This document shows, piece after piece, positions 55,696 to 64,000 of a DNA stretch of 64,000 nucleotides (the stretch's first letter is position 1; each line of letters opens with the position of its first letter). This stretch comes from Burkholderiales bacterium (lineage in GTDB: Bacteria; Pseudomonadota; Gammaproteobacteria; Burkholderiales; Burkholderiaceae_C): positions 1-64,000 of the forward strand of contig JAIXTA010000110.1 in NCBI GenBank assembly GCA_027484405.1, written 5' to 3'. The position numbers and the translations under genes were made by a program. The notes below the pieces were generated by a model. It was given only the letters and a program-made list of their open reading frames with translations. It did not search any database and had not been told where the DNA came from.

Positions 55696-56919
55696 TTACT
55701 GGTGACGCAATGCTTCGACGGGCTCCAGACGCGATGCGCGCATGGCTGGCCAGAAGCCGAAGCCCACCCCTACAGCGAGGGCCATACCGAATGCCAGGGA
55801 GACCGCGCCAAGTGAAAACACCGGGGTGAGCGCACCGCTGGCTGCAACGAGCAGGCCCATCGTGAGGCCGAGCAGCACGCCAAGCAGGCCGCCAGCCAGC
55901 GAGAGTGAAACGGACTCGATCAGGAACTGGAGCAGGATCGTGCGTCTAGGCCCGCCCAGTGCCATACGGATGCCGATCTCGCGGGTACGTTCCGATACGC
56001 TGACCAGCATGATGTTCATGATGCCGACACCGCCCACAAACAGGCAGATCGAAGCCACCGCAGCCAGCAGGATGGAGATGATGTTGGAGACCGATTGCAA
56101 GGTCTGCGACACGCTGCTCAGATTGCGCACGCTGAAGTCGTCATCTGCAGTCGCGGAGATTCGATGACGCTGCCTCAGGAGGAGCGTGATCTCCTGTTCC
56201 GTGTAGCCGCGCTGCTCGGGAAATCTCGACTCAACCATGACCAGACTCACCGCACCGGGAAACGGCGTACCTGAGAGCTTGCGCTGTGCCGTCGTGACTG
56301 GCAGCACGATCACGTCATCCTGATCCTGCCCGCCGAACCCCTGTCCCTTTGGGGCGAGCCGTCCGATCACCACGAAGGTCTGCCGCTGGATGCGCAGGGT
56401 CTGGCCGATCGGTGAGGCCAAGCCGAACAGATCCTTGGACACGGTTTCGCCAATCACGGCCACATTGCCCGATGTACGTACATCGGACTCCGTGAACAGG
56501 CTGCCTTCCGACAGATTCATGTTGTTGATGGCGAAATAGGCTGGCAGTGTGCCGGTGATCTGCGTCGAACGATTGCGCCCTCCGGCGACCACCTGGGCCT
56601 GCGAGTTGGAGATGGGTGCGACATTGCGCACGCTGTGAAGCTCGGCCATGGCAGCAGCATCATCCAGGGTCAGCGTCGGCAGGCTGCCCGTGCTGCCGCG
56701 AAACCCGCCCTGGTTACCCGCGCCGCTCTGCACAATCACCTGGTTCGCACCAAGGGACGCAATGGACTTTGCGACATTGCGTTTGGATCCTTCGCCAACG
56801 GCGAGCATCAGAATCACCGACGCCACCCCGATGATGATGCCGAGCATCGTCAACGCCGAGCGCAGGCGGTTTGCGCCCAGCGCAAGCACCGATTCCTGGA
56901 ACAGATCGGTCGGTCTCAT
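55696..56919 (-). CDS. MacB-like ABC exporter permease (FtsX domain)
   Basis: A 407-residue permease of the MacB/FtsX type. It has one N-terminal helix (LRSALTMLGIIIGVASVILMLAVGEG), a large periplasmic domain, and three C-terminal helices with the family motif GGVGIMNIMLVSVSERTREIGIRMALG. Mechanotransmission exporters of this class pass toxins, macrolides or lipoproteins through an outer-membrane channel. Here the ATPase is a separate gene, unlike E. coli MacB; its stop overlaps this start by 4 bp. The adaptor lies upstream. No TolC-like gene is in the window. Confidence 0.92.
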   Translation of the reverse strand: MRPTDLFQESVLALGANRLRSALTMLGIIIGVASVILMLAVGEGSKRNVAKSIASLGANQVIVQSGAGNQGGFRGSTGSLPTLTLDDAAAMAELHSVRNVAPISNSQAQVVAGGRNRSTQITGTLPAYFAINNMNLSEGSLFTESDVRTSGNVAVIGETVSKDLFGLASPIGQTLRIQRQTFVVIGRLAPKGQGFGGQDQDDVIVLPVTTAQRKLSGTPFPGAVSLVMVESRFPEQRGYTEQEITLLLRQRHRISATADDDFSVRNLSSVSQTLQSVSNIISILLAAVASICLFVGGVGIMNIMLVSVSERTREIGIRMALGGPRRTILLQFLIESVSLSLAGGLLGVLLGLTMGLLVAASGALTPVFSLGAVSLAFGMALAVGVGFGFWPAMRASRLEPVEALRHQ

Positions 56920-57614
56920 GTTGGCGCTGCCTCAGACTCGTCCGAAACAATCGCACCGTCGGAAAATGCGATGCGCCGCCGACACTGTGCCGCAACGCTT
57001 GCGTCGTGTGTCACGACGATCACGGTCGTGCCCTCGCTCTCGTTTAGATGGGTAAGCAGCTTCATCACCTCCGCACTGGTCTTCGAGTCCAGGGCACCGG
57101 TCGGCTCGTCGGCAAGAATCAGCCTTGGTCGGTTGGCCAGGGCCCGCGCGATGGCCACGCGCTGCTGTTGTCCGCCGCTCATCTGGGTCGGCTTCTTGCG
57201 CACCTGCGCCTCCAGGCCGAGTTCTGCGAGCAATGCATAGGCTCGGCGGCGCCGCTGATCGACGTCCATTTCCGCATAGATCATCGGTAGTTCGACATTG
57301 CGCAGCGCGCTGTAACGCGGCAGGAGATTGAATTGCTGGAACACGAATCCGAGCAGCGCGTTGCGCAGACGCGCCAGCGCCGGCTCGTCCAGCGCCTCAA
57401 GGTGCTCCCCGGCCAGGTAGAGCGAGCCCGCACTGGCTCGGTCGAGTCCTCCAAGCAGATTCAGCAGCGTCGACTTGCCTGAGCCGGAAGGGCCGGTGAT
57501 GGCGACGAGCTCGCCCGGCATGATGCGCAGATTGACATCACGCAGGGCCAGGAAAGGTTCACCACCGATCACAAAAATCCTGCGCAGCGACCTGCACTCG
57601 ATAAGCGCTTCCAT
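56916..57614 (-). CDS. ABC transporter ATP-binding protein (LolD/MacB-type)
   Basis: A 232-residue ATPase: Walker A GPSGSGKSTLL, signature MSGGQQQRVAIARAL, Walker B RLILADEPTGALDSKT and H-loop VVTHD. The sequence fits the LolD/MacB-N group. It overlaps the permease gene by 4 bp and is 12 bp after the adaptor gene stop, forming a three-gene adaptor-ATPase-permease operon. No fusion to the permease is present. Confidence 0.93.
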   Translation of the reverse strand: MEALIECRSLRRIFVIGGEPFLALRDVNLRIMPGELVAITGPSGSGKSTLLNLLGGLDRASAGSLYLAGEHLEALDEPALARLRNALLGFVFQQFNLLPRYSALRNVELPMIYAEMDVDQRRRRAYALLAELGLEAQVRKKPTQMSGGQQQRVAIARALANRPRLILADEPTGALDSKTSAEVMKLLTHLNESEGTTVIVVTHDASVAAQCRRRIAFSDGAIVSDESEAAPT

Positions 57615-57626
57615 GGTCAGCCTGCC

Positions 57627-58784
57627 TCAGAAGATCTTTGGCCCGAACTCGCCGCTTGACGCCGGCTCGCCGATGATGAGTGCGTCCCCAGCCTTGATAT
57701 CGCCGCCAAGCAGCTCGGTGAATCGGCCGTCGCTGATGCCCATCTTCACAATCACCCCCACGCTCTGTCCGGAAGCATCCAGCTTCCAGAGCGTGCGTTC
57801 TGTCTGCGTGGCAAGGGCTGCATTGCTCTTCGCGACCGCCCCGGACCTTGTTGTCGCCAAAGGCTCGTAGCGCAGCGCGGCATTGGGGATGCGGACTACC
57901 TGCGAGCGCTCTGCCACCGTCACGCGGACGTAGCCGGTCATGCCGGGGCGAAGTTCCAGCGTGTCATTGCGGGTCTTGATGACCACCGTGTAGGTCACGA
58001 CATTCTGCTGCACGGTGTAGTTGTTGCGGATTTGCCAGACCGTGCCTGCAAATGACTGACCAGGGAGCGCGTCTACCGTGAAGTCCACTGTTTGGCCGGC
58101 CCGCATGGTGCCGATGTCTGCTTCGGAGACGCTCGCTTCGATCTGCATTTCACGCAGGTCCTGTGCGATCCGGAACAGCACGGGCGTGTTCAGCGCTGCA
58201 GCGACTGTCTGGCCCACCGAAACATCGCGCGAGACCACGGTGCCGGATACCGGCGAGACAATCCGGGCGTTACGCAGGTTGGTCTGTGCGCGCGTCACGG
58301 CGGCCTCCTGCTGCTCAGTGAGTGCCTGCGCAGTCCGCACGGTGTTCTCCTGCTCATCGAGGCTCGCAGTCGAGAGAAACCCCTTGCTGACGAGCTCACG
58401 GCTTCTGCGCAGATTGGATTGCGCAAGGGCCATTGAGGCTTGCGCGCTCGCCAGACTCGCTCGGGCCTGCGCAAGGTCGGCGTCCAGTAGTGCGGTATCG
58501 AGCTCGGCCAGCAGTTGCCCGGTACGCACCGTATCGTTGAAGTCCACATGGATCCGCTTGATGGTGCCCGATACCTGTGTGCCGACCTGCACCTGGTTCA
58601 CAGGGGTCAGCGGGCCGCTTGCAGTCGTGATGCGTCGGATCGGGCCGAGTTCGGCCGCCTGCGTGAGGTACTTCACTGGGGCGCTTGCCGCACGTCCTGG
58701 CGGCTTGAGCCAGCGAATGAGGCCGATTCCCACGAGGCCCAGCAATAGCGCCGCAAGGACGAGCGTCTTGAAGGTCTTGTTCAT
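57627..58784 (-). CDS. Periplasmic adaptor (MacA/HlyD family)
   Basis: A 385-residue membrane-fusion protein. One N-terminal membrane helix (FKTLVLAALLLGLVGIGLIRWL) is followed by a lipoyl half (TTASGPLTPVNQVQVGTQVSGTIKRIHVDFNDTVRTGQLLAELD). A long helical hairpin (LAQARASLASAQASMALAQSNLRRSRELV) and the beta-barrel and membrane-proximal domains complete it. It should link the MacB-like permease to an outer-membrane channel. ATG 58784 is used; the open frame begins at a GTG 6 bp earlier. It diverges from an OmpR-type regulator over 233 bp. Confidence 0.91.
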   Translation of the reverse strand: MNKTFKTLVLAALLLGLVGIGLIRWLKPPGRAASAPVKYLTQAAELGPIRRITTASGPLTPVNQVQVGTQVSGTIKRIHVDFNDTVRTGQLLAELDTALLDADLAQARASLASAQASMALAQSNLRRSRELVSKGFLSTASLDEQENTVRTAQALTEQQEAAVTRAQTNLRNARIVSPVSGTVVSRDVSVGQTVAAALNTPVLFRIAQDLREMQIEASVSEADIGTMRAGQTVDFTVDALPGQSFAGTVWQIRNNYTVQQNVVTYTVVIKTRNDTLELRPGMTGYVRVTVAERSQVVRIPNAALRYEPLATTRSGAVAKSNAALATQTERTLWKLDASGQSVGVIVKMGISDGRFTELLGGDIKAGDALIIGEPASSGEFGPKIF

Positions 58785-59017
58785 GGTCACTTTTTGGAGG
58801 GGTGGCGTTCTATCATCAGCACACGGTGCTGCACGACTGACCGCATGCTCGGACGCAGCTGTTTCTCAGCCATTCGCTCGATGTAAAGAAGCGTGAACGC
58901 TCCCGCTGTGCGGCCTGCTTGCCATCGGGCGTCGGCCGGGAGTGCGCTGCCGCGCAGCAATAGATCTTTACCTTGCGTCTCTGGGCCAGCAATGTGCGAG
59001 CGCCAGACTCCCACCTC

Positions 59018-59749
59018 ATGCAATCCAGCCCGTCCAGTCCCGTGTCCCACCAGATTCTTCTGATCGACGACGATCAGCGCCTTCTCGGCATGGTTTCCGA
59101 GTACCTGACACTCAATGGGTTTGGCGTCAGCGTGGCCGGCAACGCGCAGCAGGCTGAGCTGGCCCTTCGTGCGACGCGGCCCGATGCCATCGTGCTCGAC
59201 ATCATGCTGCCCGAGACGGACGGACTCACGGTGTGTCGCGGCATCCGCGGGCGTTCCGATGATCGTGCATCTGTGCCGATCCTCATGCTCACCGCGAAGG
59301 GCGACGCAATGGATCGCGTGATCGGTCTTGAGATCGGTGCAGATGACTATCTGCCCAAGCCCTTCGAGCCGCGCGAACTGCTTGCCCGCCTCCGCGCGCT
59401 GCTGCGGCGCCCTGCGATGGCGGACCAGAAACCCAGCAGCCGAGTGCTGAGCTTTGGACGTCTGGAGATCGATCTGAACGCGCGGGAGGTGCGCGTTGAT
59501 GGTCAACGTCGCGTCTTGACCTCGCACCAGTTCGACTTGCTGGTGCTGTTTGCGGAGCGCCCCGGCCGGGTCATGACGCGCGACCAGATCATGAACCTGA
59601 TGCGTGGCACGCCGCTTGAAGCCTTTGATCGCAGCATCGACGTCCATGTGGCGCGCATCCGTGCGCTGATCGAAGATGATCCGCGCGATCCGCGCCGGAT
59701 CCAGACTGTGCGCGGCACCGGCTATGTCTTCGCCCGAAGCCAGCACTGA
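59018..59749 (+). CDS. OmpR/PhoB-family response regulator
   Basis: A 243-residue regulator. The receiver domain has the phospho-acceptor Asp61 in DAIVLDIMLPETDG and the Lys in LPKPFEPRELLARL. The C-terminal DNA-binding domain is the winged helix of OmpR (RVLTSHQFDLLVLFAERPGRVMTRDQIMNLMRGTPLEAFDRSIDVHVARIRALIEDDPRDPRRIQTVRGTGYVF). Its kinase follows with a 26-bp overlap. Placement next to the MacAB-like operon, divergently, suggests it may control that exporter. ATG 59018 starts MQSSPSSPVSHQILLIDDDQRLL. Confidence 0.93.
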   Translation: MQSSPSSPVSHQILLIDDDQRLLGMVSEYLTLNGFGVSVAGNAQQAELALRATRPDAIVLDIMLPETDGLTVCRGIRGRSDDRASVPILMLTAKGDAMDRVIGLEIGADDYLPKPFEPRELLARLRALLRRPAMADQKPSSRVLSFGRLEIDLNAREVRVDGQRRVLTSHQFDLLVLFAERPGRVMTRDQIMNLMRGTPLEAFDRSIDVHVARIRALIEDDPRDPRRIQTVRGTGYVFARSQH

Positions 59750-60992
59750 GCAGCGGCCGCTGAGTCGGCTGTACATCCGAGTCTGGCTGGCTGTGGCGCT
59801 GGCCGGCACGCTCGGCGCCCTGGGTGGCCTGATGATCGCGATCATGATCTATGACCCGCCTGGGGCGGTTGCCGCTCGAATGATCGGTGCCACCTTGGCG
59901 CTGCTTGAGCGCCAGCAGGTTCCGCCAGATCGCGCGCAGCGCCTGGCTGATCAGTGGGAGACCTTTGTCCGCATTACCGATGCGCAGGGGCAGGTGATTC
60001 AGTTTGCAACGGCAAATGGCGTTCGAGCCGATCCGCGTGCACAGGCGCGCCATCGTGTCCAGCTGGTCGGCGGTCAGGTGCTGGAAACGGGCGAGTTCGC
60101 AATCGGTCGGCCGCCGTGGACCGCCTTTGCGCTGCCACTCATCGGGATCGCGTTGGCGGTCGGGCTGGCCACGTTTCCGCTGGTCTGGCGGATCACGCGT
60201 CGACTGGAGGCGTTTCGACAGAGCGTGACCGAGCTCGGGCGCGGGCAGCTGTCCACACGGCTCGTGGTCGATGGCAACGACGAGGTGGCCGATCTTGCCC
60301 GCAGCTTCAACCGGTCCGCCGAGCGCATCGAGGAGCTGGTTCGTGCCAATCGCGATCTGCTTGCCAATGCGTCGCATGAGCTGCGCAGCCCACTGACCCG
60401 CATTCGCATGGCTGGCGAACTGCTGACCGATATGCACGGCGTGCCCGAGCAGCTGGCGCCGATGCGTGAGATGCGCAGCAGCATTTCCGAGCTTGACGAA
60501 CTGATTGACGAGATCCTGACCGCAAGCCGTCTTGAAGCCGGCGGCCATCTCGATGCTCCGCAGCCCACAGATCTGGGGCAGATCTGCGCCGATGAAGCGC
60601 ACCGGCTGGGCATTTCCTTTGCCCCTGTGCAGGTGCGCGTGCTAGGTACCCCACACTTGCTGCGTCGCCTCGTACGCAACCTCCTGGAGAATGCGCTCAA
60701 GTACGGCCTGGGGCGCACGGTCACGCTGGACCTCGTCCAGAGTCCCGAGGAGACGCGGCTGGTCGTCAGCGATCTGGGGGAGGGCGTGCCAGAGGCAGAA
60801 CGAGAACGCATCTTTGAGGCCTTCTATCGCCGGCGGGGAAGCAGTGAAGCGCAGGGAGGCGTCGGTCTCGGCCTGAGTCTGGTGCGAGCGATTGCGCTGC
60901 AGCACGGTGGCACCGTGCACTGCGAGGCCAACCTGCCGCAGGGTGCACGCTTCGTCTGCCGGTTTCCTTCCAGAAACGCTTCTTCATCTTGA
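59724..60992 (+). CDS. Sensor histidine kinase paired with the OmpR-type regulator
   Basis: A 422-residue membrane kinase: helix 1 (LYIRVWLAVALAGTLGALGGLMIAIMIY), a periplasmic loop of about 80 residues, helix 2 (FALPLIGIALAVGLATFPLVW), HAMP, HisKA with His218 in NASHELRSPLTRIRM, and HATPase (LLENALKYG ... GVGLGLSLVRAIA). EnvZ/CpxA-like architecture. The start ATG 59724 overlaps the regulator gene, typical of two-component operons. The stimulus is unknown; envelope stress is plausible from the CpxA-like layout. Confidence 0.92.
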   Translation: MSSPEASTEQRPLSRLYIRVWLAVALAGTLGALGGLMIAIMIYDPPGAVAARMIGATLALLERQQVPPDRAQRLADQWETFVRITDAQGQVIQFATANGVRADPRAQARHRVQLVGGQVLETGEFAIGRPPWTAFALPLIGIALAVGLATFPLVWRITRRLEAFRQSVTELGRGQLSTRLVVDGNDEVADLARSFNRSAERIEELVRANRDLLANASHELRSPLTRIRMAGELLTDMHGVPEQLAPMREMRSSISELDELIDEILTASRLEAGGHLDAPQPTDLGQICADEAHRLGISFAPVQVRVLGTPHLLRRLVRNLLENALKYGLGRTVTLDLVQSPEETRLVVSDLGEGVPEAERERIFEAFYRRRGSSEAQGGVGLGLSLVRAIALQHGGTVHCEANLPQGARFVCRFPSRNASSS

Positions 60993-61070
60993 GCCAACGC
61001 GGCGCAACGTGCGCTGCCTAGTCTTTCGATCCGGCGCCTTGCCGGATGAATTGCACAGGACAGGCTCAAT

Positions 61071-62417
61071 ATGCAGTTGGAACACACCACGATCACGCGC
61101 AGGTACGCGCTACAACGAGCTGGCGCGCTGGGGCTGGCTGGGCTGTTCGGCGGCCTGCTCACCGCCTGCGGTAATGATGGCGAGGGCGACGTGAAGGTTC
61201 GCCTGCTCAACCTGGTCACGGACGTCGATACCCTCACGCTTCGGATCGACAGCAAGACCAAGGTCAGCGGGGTGGCCTTCGAGTCCGTCTCGGGCTACGC
61301 CGAGTCCAACGGCGGCAACCTGAGCACAGAGGTGATTGCCGAGCCCGGCAGCGGCAGCCTGAACAGCGCGACCGCCGGCTACGCCAAGGACAACAGCTAC
61401 ACCGTCATCGCCTGCGGTACCGGTACGGACCTCAGCGTGCAGGTGAGCAATGACGGCGAAGGCCGGCCGGACGATGGCCGCATCAAGGTACGTGTCCTGA
61501 ACAATGTCGTGCGCGGTTTGAGCTATGACGTGTACTTCACGAGTTCGACTGCCAGCATCGATGCAGCCACGCCGACCCTGCGTGGCGTCAGCGCGGCGAG
61601 CGTGACCGGCATCGCCGAGATCGCTTCCGGTACTTGGCGGATCCGCATCTACCCGAGCGGCGACAAGCGCGAACTGCTGTTTGATGCCGACGGCGTCCAG
61701 ATCGACTCGCGCCAGGTCGTCAGCCTCGTGCTCTACACGCTAAAGAGCAACCGCCTGGTCAACGCCTATCTGCTGCACGGCAAGGACAGTGCTGGCGCGT
61801 CCCGCGTGATCCGCAACACGCGCTCGCGCATCCGCTTCGTGAATGGCACCGACGTTGTGGGCAGCGCCGGCCAGGTTCGCTTCTCAGTGGGCGGGCAGTC
61901 ATCCAGTACCCTGGACGCCAACTTCAGTGCCTACCAGGGCGTTGCGGCCGGCACCGCCACGCTGAGCGCGGTGCGCATCACGGACGGCACGAGCCTGGCG
62001 AGCGCCAGCCGCACGCTGGACCCGGGACGGGACTACGTTGCCGTCGTCTACGGCACCTCGGGCAACTACCAGATGGTGCTCACCCTGGAGTCGAACTTGC
62101 CGGCGCGCTCAGGCAAGGCCTTGCTCAATGTGGTCAACGCCACGGCCGACGGCGTGAGCATCGATGCCTCCGTGGACTTCAGTCTGGATTTCCAGAACCT
62201 GACGGCGGGCAAGCCCGGCACGGCAGTGAGCTACAGCCTGGGCCGGCCGACCTTCTCGGTGCGCTTCTATGACGCCCAGGGTGCGTCGCAGGACTTCGAC
62301 GGCGGCAGCAGCTTTGCCGACCCAGACACCGGCGGCTTCAAGGATGGGCGCAGCTATCTGCTTGTCGTGCTGGGCCAGCCGGGCGCGCGCCGCGTGGTCT
62401 TGCGGGAGTTCAACTGA
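61071..62417 (+). CDS. DUF4397 lipoprotein with a twin-Arg-like signal
   Basis: A 448-residue exported protein with repeated DUF4397-like beta-sandwich modules (KVRLLNLVTDVDTLTLRIDSKTKVSGVAFESVSGYAE; IRFVNGTDVVGSAGQVRFSVGGQ; LLNVVNATADGVSIDASVD). The N-terminus has Arg10-Arg11 (TTITRRYALQRAG), a hydrophobic stretch and the lipobox LTAC with Cys33, so it may go by Tat and be lipidated. Alternatively the RR is a plain positively charged n-region. Function of DUF4397 proteins is unknown; they are cell-surface in general. It stands 79 bp after the kinase and could be co-transcribed. Confidence 0.85.
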   Translation: MQLEHTTITRRYALQRAGALGLAGLFGGLLTACGNDGEGDVKVRLLNLVTDVDTLTLRIDSKTKVSGVAFESVSGYAESNGGNLSTEVIAEPGSGSLNSATAGYAKDNSYTVIACGTGTDLSVQVSNDGEGRPDDGRIKVRVLNNVVRGLSYDVYFTSSTASIDAATPTLRGVSAASVTGIAEIASGTWRIRIYPSGDKRELLFDADGVQIDSRQVVSLVLYTLKSNRLVNAYLLHGKDSAGASRVIRNTRSRIRFVNGTDVVGSAGQVRFSVGGQSSSTLDANFSAYQGVAAGTATLSAVRITDGTSLASASRTLDPGRDYVAVVYGTSGNYQMVLTLESNLPARSGKALLNVVNATADGVSIDASVDFSLDFQNLTAGKPGTAVSYSLGRPTFSVRFYDAQGASQDFDGGSSFADPDTGGFKDGRSYLLVVLGQPGARRVVLREFN

Positions 62418-62466
62418 GCCGTGCCGCAGGCCGGTGAATCGGCGACGGTGAGCGCGACGCAGGTGC

Positions 62467-63516
62467 TCAGAACAGCTCGAGGTCCGAGGCGTCTTCCTTG
62501 GAGGACAGCGCGCCGCGCGCAATCAGGTCTTCATAGCTGCAGGCCTGGTTGCGCCCATGCTGCTTGGCGTAGTAGAGCGCCTGGTCGGCGCGCTCGATGG
62601 CGTGATTGGGGCTGTCGAAGGGCAGGATCTGCGTATAGCCCATGCTGATCGTTACGCGACCGATCTGCGGGAAGGTGAAGGCCTCCACCTTGGCGCGGAA
62701 GCGGTCGAAGACCATCGCGGCGTCGGCCGGATTGACCCAATCCAGTACCACCACGAATTCCTCGCCGCCGAAGCGATAGAGCTGGTCGGTGGCGCGGAAG
62801 CTGCCGCGCATCAGCCGCGCCAGCAGCAGCAGCACTTCGTCGCCATAGAGGTGGCCGAAGCGGTCATTGATGCTCTTGAAGTGATCGATGTCGATCACGG
62901 CCGCGTAGCGCGCCAGATCCATGTGCTCCGCGCGTCGCTCCGGTTGGCCCGAGGGTGGCAGCTGTGGTGTGGCCGAGGCGGGTGATGCCTGCATCAGCTT
63001 CTGGAAGGACACATCGAAGGTCTTGCGGTTCATCAGCCCGGTCAGCGTGTCGTGTTCGCTGTAGTCGAGCACGGCCAGCAGGTTGCGGATGATCTTGAGC
63101 ACACCCTTCACCAGACGCTGCTGCTCGGGCAGCAGGGCATGGCGGGTTTCCACGGCCAGCACGCCCGTGACGTCAGAATCGTTCTGAATGGGGAACAGGG
63201 TGCACACGGGGCTGCCCGCAGGCGGCGTGATGCGCACCTGGGTGACGTTCTTCACGCAGCGCCGGAAGTAGGGCATGGTCGCCAGGCGTGGCAGGCTTTC
63301 GGGGTCGCGTGCGACGTCGGATTCGATATGTGCCTGACCGTCCACGAGCCGCGCGCGCAGGACCACGCGCCGAGCGTCGCCCTCGCCGACGATCTTGTAG
63401 ATCGCCACGCTTTCCGGGCGCAGCCAGTCCACCAGCACTTCGGCGATCGTGACGTTTAGAGCGTCTCGATCGCGCATGCCGGTAATGCGGGCAACAGAGT
63501 CAATCAGGCGAGGCAT
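62467..63516 (-). CDS. GAF-GGDEF diguanylate cyclase
   Basis: A 349-residue soluble c-di-GMP synthase. The N-terminal half is GAF-like (DALNVTIAEVLVDWLRPESVAIYKIVGEG ... LFPIQNDSDVTGVLAVETRHALLPEQQ). The GGDEF domain has active-site GGEEF in YRFGGEEFVVVLD and an RxxD inhibitory site (RATD) five residues before. A Pro/Ser-rich loop interrupts the domain between TLTGLMNRKTFDVSFQKLM and the Asp of VIDIDHFKSINDRFGH. No membrane helix, so it is cytoplasmic. The ligand is unknown. Convergent with the DUF4397 gene. Confidence 0.88.
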   Translation of the reverse strand: MPRLIDSVARITGMRDRDALNVTIAEVLVDWLRPESVAIYKIVGEGDARRVVLRARLVDGQAHIESDVARDPESLPRLATMPYFRRCVKNVTQVRITPPAGSPVCTLFPIQNDSDVTGVLAVETRHALLPEQQRLVKGVLKIIRNLLAVLDYSEHDTLTGLMNRKTFDVSFQKLMQASPASATPQLPPSGQPERRAEHMDLARYAAVIDIDHFKSINDRFGHLYGDEVLLLLARLMRGSFRATDQLYRFGGEEFVVVLDWVNPADAAMVFDRFRAKVEAFTFPQIGRVTISMGYTQILPFDSPNHAIERADQALYYAKQHGRNQACSYEDLIARGALSSKEDASDLELF

Positions 63517-63610
63517 GATGGGAGCAGGGACGGGTGGGGCAACACGCGTTGGTGCAATCGATGCCGATTTTTCGCGTCAGTTGCGTTGCGCCATCGATCG
63601 AAAAGCACCA

Positions 63611-63645
63611 AGAAAAACGGCCAGTTCGTCACTGGCCGTTCTTTT
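63611..63645 (-). terminator. Terminator downstream of the FtsX permease
   Basis: A perfect 10-bp stem (AACGGCCAGT 63616-63625 with ACTGGCCGTT 63631-63640) and 5-nt loop. Poly-A at 63613-63617 gives a T-run on the minus strand after the hairpin, and TTTTT at 63642-63646 gives one on the plus strand. It ends the minus-strand permease transcript. Confidence 0.85.
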
Positions 63646-63662
63646 TGCGAGATTTGCGTCCT

Positions 63663-64000
63663 TCAGTCCTGTCGCAGGCACTCGATCGGCAGCAGCCGGC
63701 TCGCCCGGCGCGCCGGATAGAAGCCGAAAAACAGGCCCACCGCGGTGGAGAACAGCACCGCCGTGATCACGTGGCTGACGCCCAGGGCCATGTCGAACTT
63801 GCCTGTGGCCGTGACTGCGGCCGCACCGCCTGCGGCGATCAGCGTGCCGATGGCGCCGCCCAGCACGCACATCACCACCGCTTCGGCCAGGAACTGCGTG
63901 AGGACGTGCCGCGGCTTGGCGCCGATGGCCATGCGGATGCCGATCTCGCGCACCCGCTCGCTCACGCTCACCAGCATGATGTTCATGATGCCGATGCCGC
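63663..64000 (-). CDS. MacB/FtsX-type permease, C-terminal part (5' end outside window)
   Basis: The last ~112 residues of an ABC exporter permease. The visible segment starts with GIGIMNIMLVSVSERVREIGIRMAIGAKPRHVLTQFL, then three hydrophobic segments (AEAVVMCVLGGAIGTLIAAGGAAA; VITAVLFSTAVGLFFGFYPARRASRLLPIECLRQD). The family is the same as the permease at 55696-56919, but the sequences clearly differ. The gene begins upstream of base 64000 on the minus strand, so the ATPase part, if fused as in MacB, is not visible. Confidence 0.88.
   Translation of the reverse strand, partial: GIGIMNIMLVSVSERVREIGIRMAIGAKPRHVLTQFLAEAVVMCVLGGAIGTLIAAGGAAAVTATGKFDMALGVSHVITAVLFSTAVGLFFGFYPARRASRLLPIECLRQD

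Overview
The window is a GC-rich, gene-dense stretch of bacterial chromosome. The gene order holC-pepA diverging from lptFG-cysB, with valS and a DUF2486-like gene beyond holC, together with glnE, yhdP, a nitrilase-family gene and tldD, is typical of Betaproteobacteria, most likely order Burkholderiales. That placement rests on synteny and protein character, not on a database search. I see no rRNA, tRNA, insertion sequence, prophage or CRISPR array. The window opens inside alaS and closes inside an FtsX/MacB-type permease gene.

Layout. 1-3.4 kb: end of alaS, a small lipoprotein, a GNAT acetyltransferase and a TusA-like protein, closed by a 21-bp perfect inverted repeat shared with convergent valS. 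3.5-9.7 kb (minus): valS, a DUF2486-like Ala/Pro-rich protein, holC, pepA. 10-13.6 kb (plus): lptF-lptG, then a 480-bp structured gap with an orphan terminator, then cysB. 13.8-16.5 kb (minus): glnE. 16.7-25.7 kb (plus): yhdP, nitrilase homologue and tldD, followed by an apparently independent aromatic-synthesis unit: a 20-residue leader peptide with seven consecutive aromatic codons, an attenuator, and two tandem DAHP synthases. 25.8-31.1 kb: a haem-c-type diguanylate cyclase, a GT9 glycosyltransferase, a hybrid sensor kinase and a LysR regulator. 31.3-36 kb: two pirins, a flavodoxin-like protein, a protein with an internal duplication, trhO and an unrecognised gene. 36.1-39.6 kb: dnaE. 39.7-41.3 kb: a secreted Ser-rich protein divergent from a DUF6502-like protein, with three 17-bp palindromes between them. 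41.4-46.2 kb: two GT9 transferases, msbA and a lone DsbD-N-like protein (envelope/LPS group). 46.4-54.6 kb: hybrid kinase, redoxin, dcd, two secreted proteins, an AraC-MGMT fusion and a large PLP amino-acid decarboxylase. 55.1-60.9 kb: a MacAB-like exporter divergent from an OmpR-type two-component system. 61-64 kb: a DUF4397 lipoprotein, a second diguanylate cyclase and a partial FtsX permease.

The most interesting system is at 23.27-25.69 kb. The leader peptide ends on a sequence that can pair perfectly over 10 bp with the left arm of the following intrinsic terminator, so ribosome stalling on Tyr/Phe/Trp codons should allow read-through into the DAHP synthase pair. The two synthases differ at residue 211 (E. 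coli AroG numbering, no offset): Gly in the first and Ser in the second. In characterised enzymes this position separates Tyr-sensitive from Phe-sensitive isozymes. The second candidate is the triple palindrome at 40.20-40.28 kb, which looks like an autoregulated operator for a secreted Ser-rich protein and a possible helix-turn-helix protein of unknown function.
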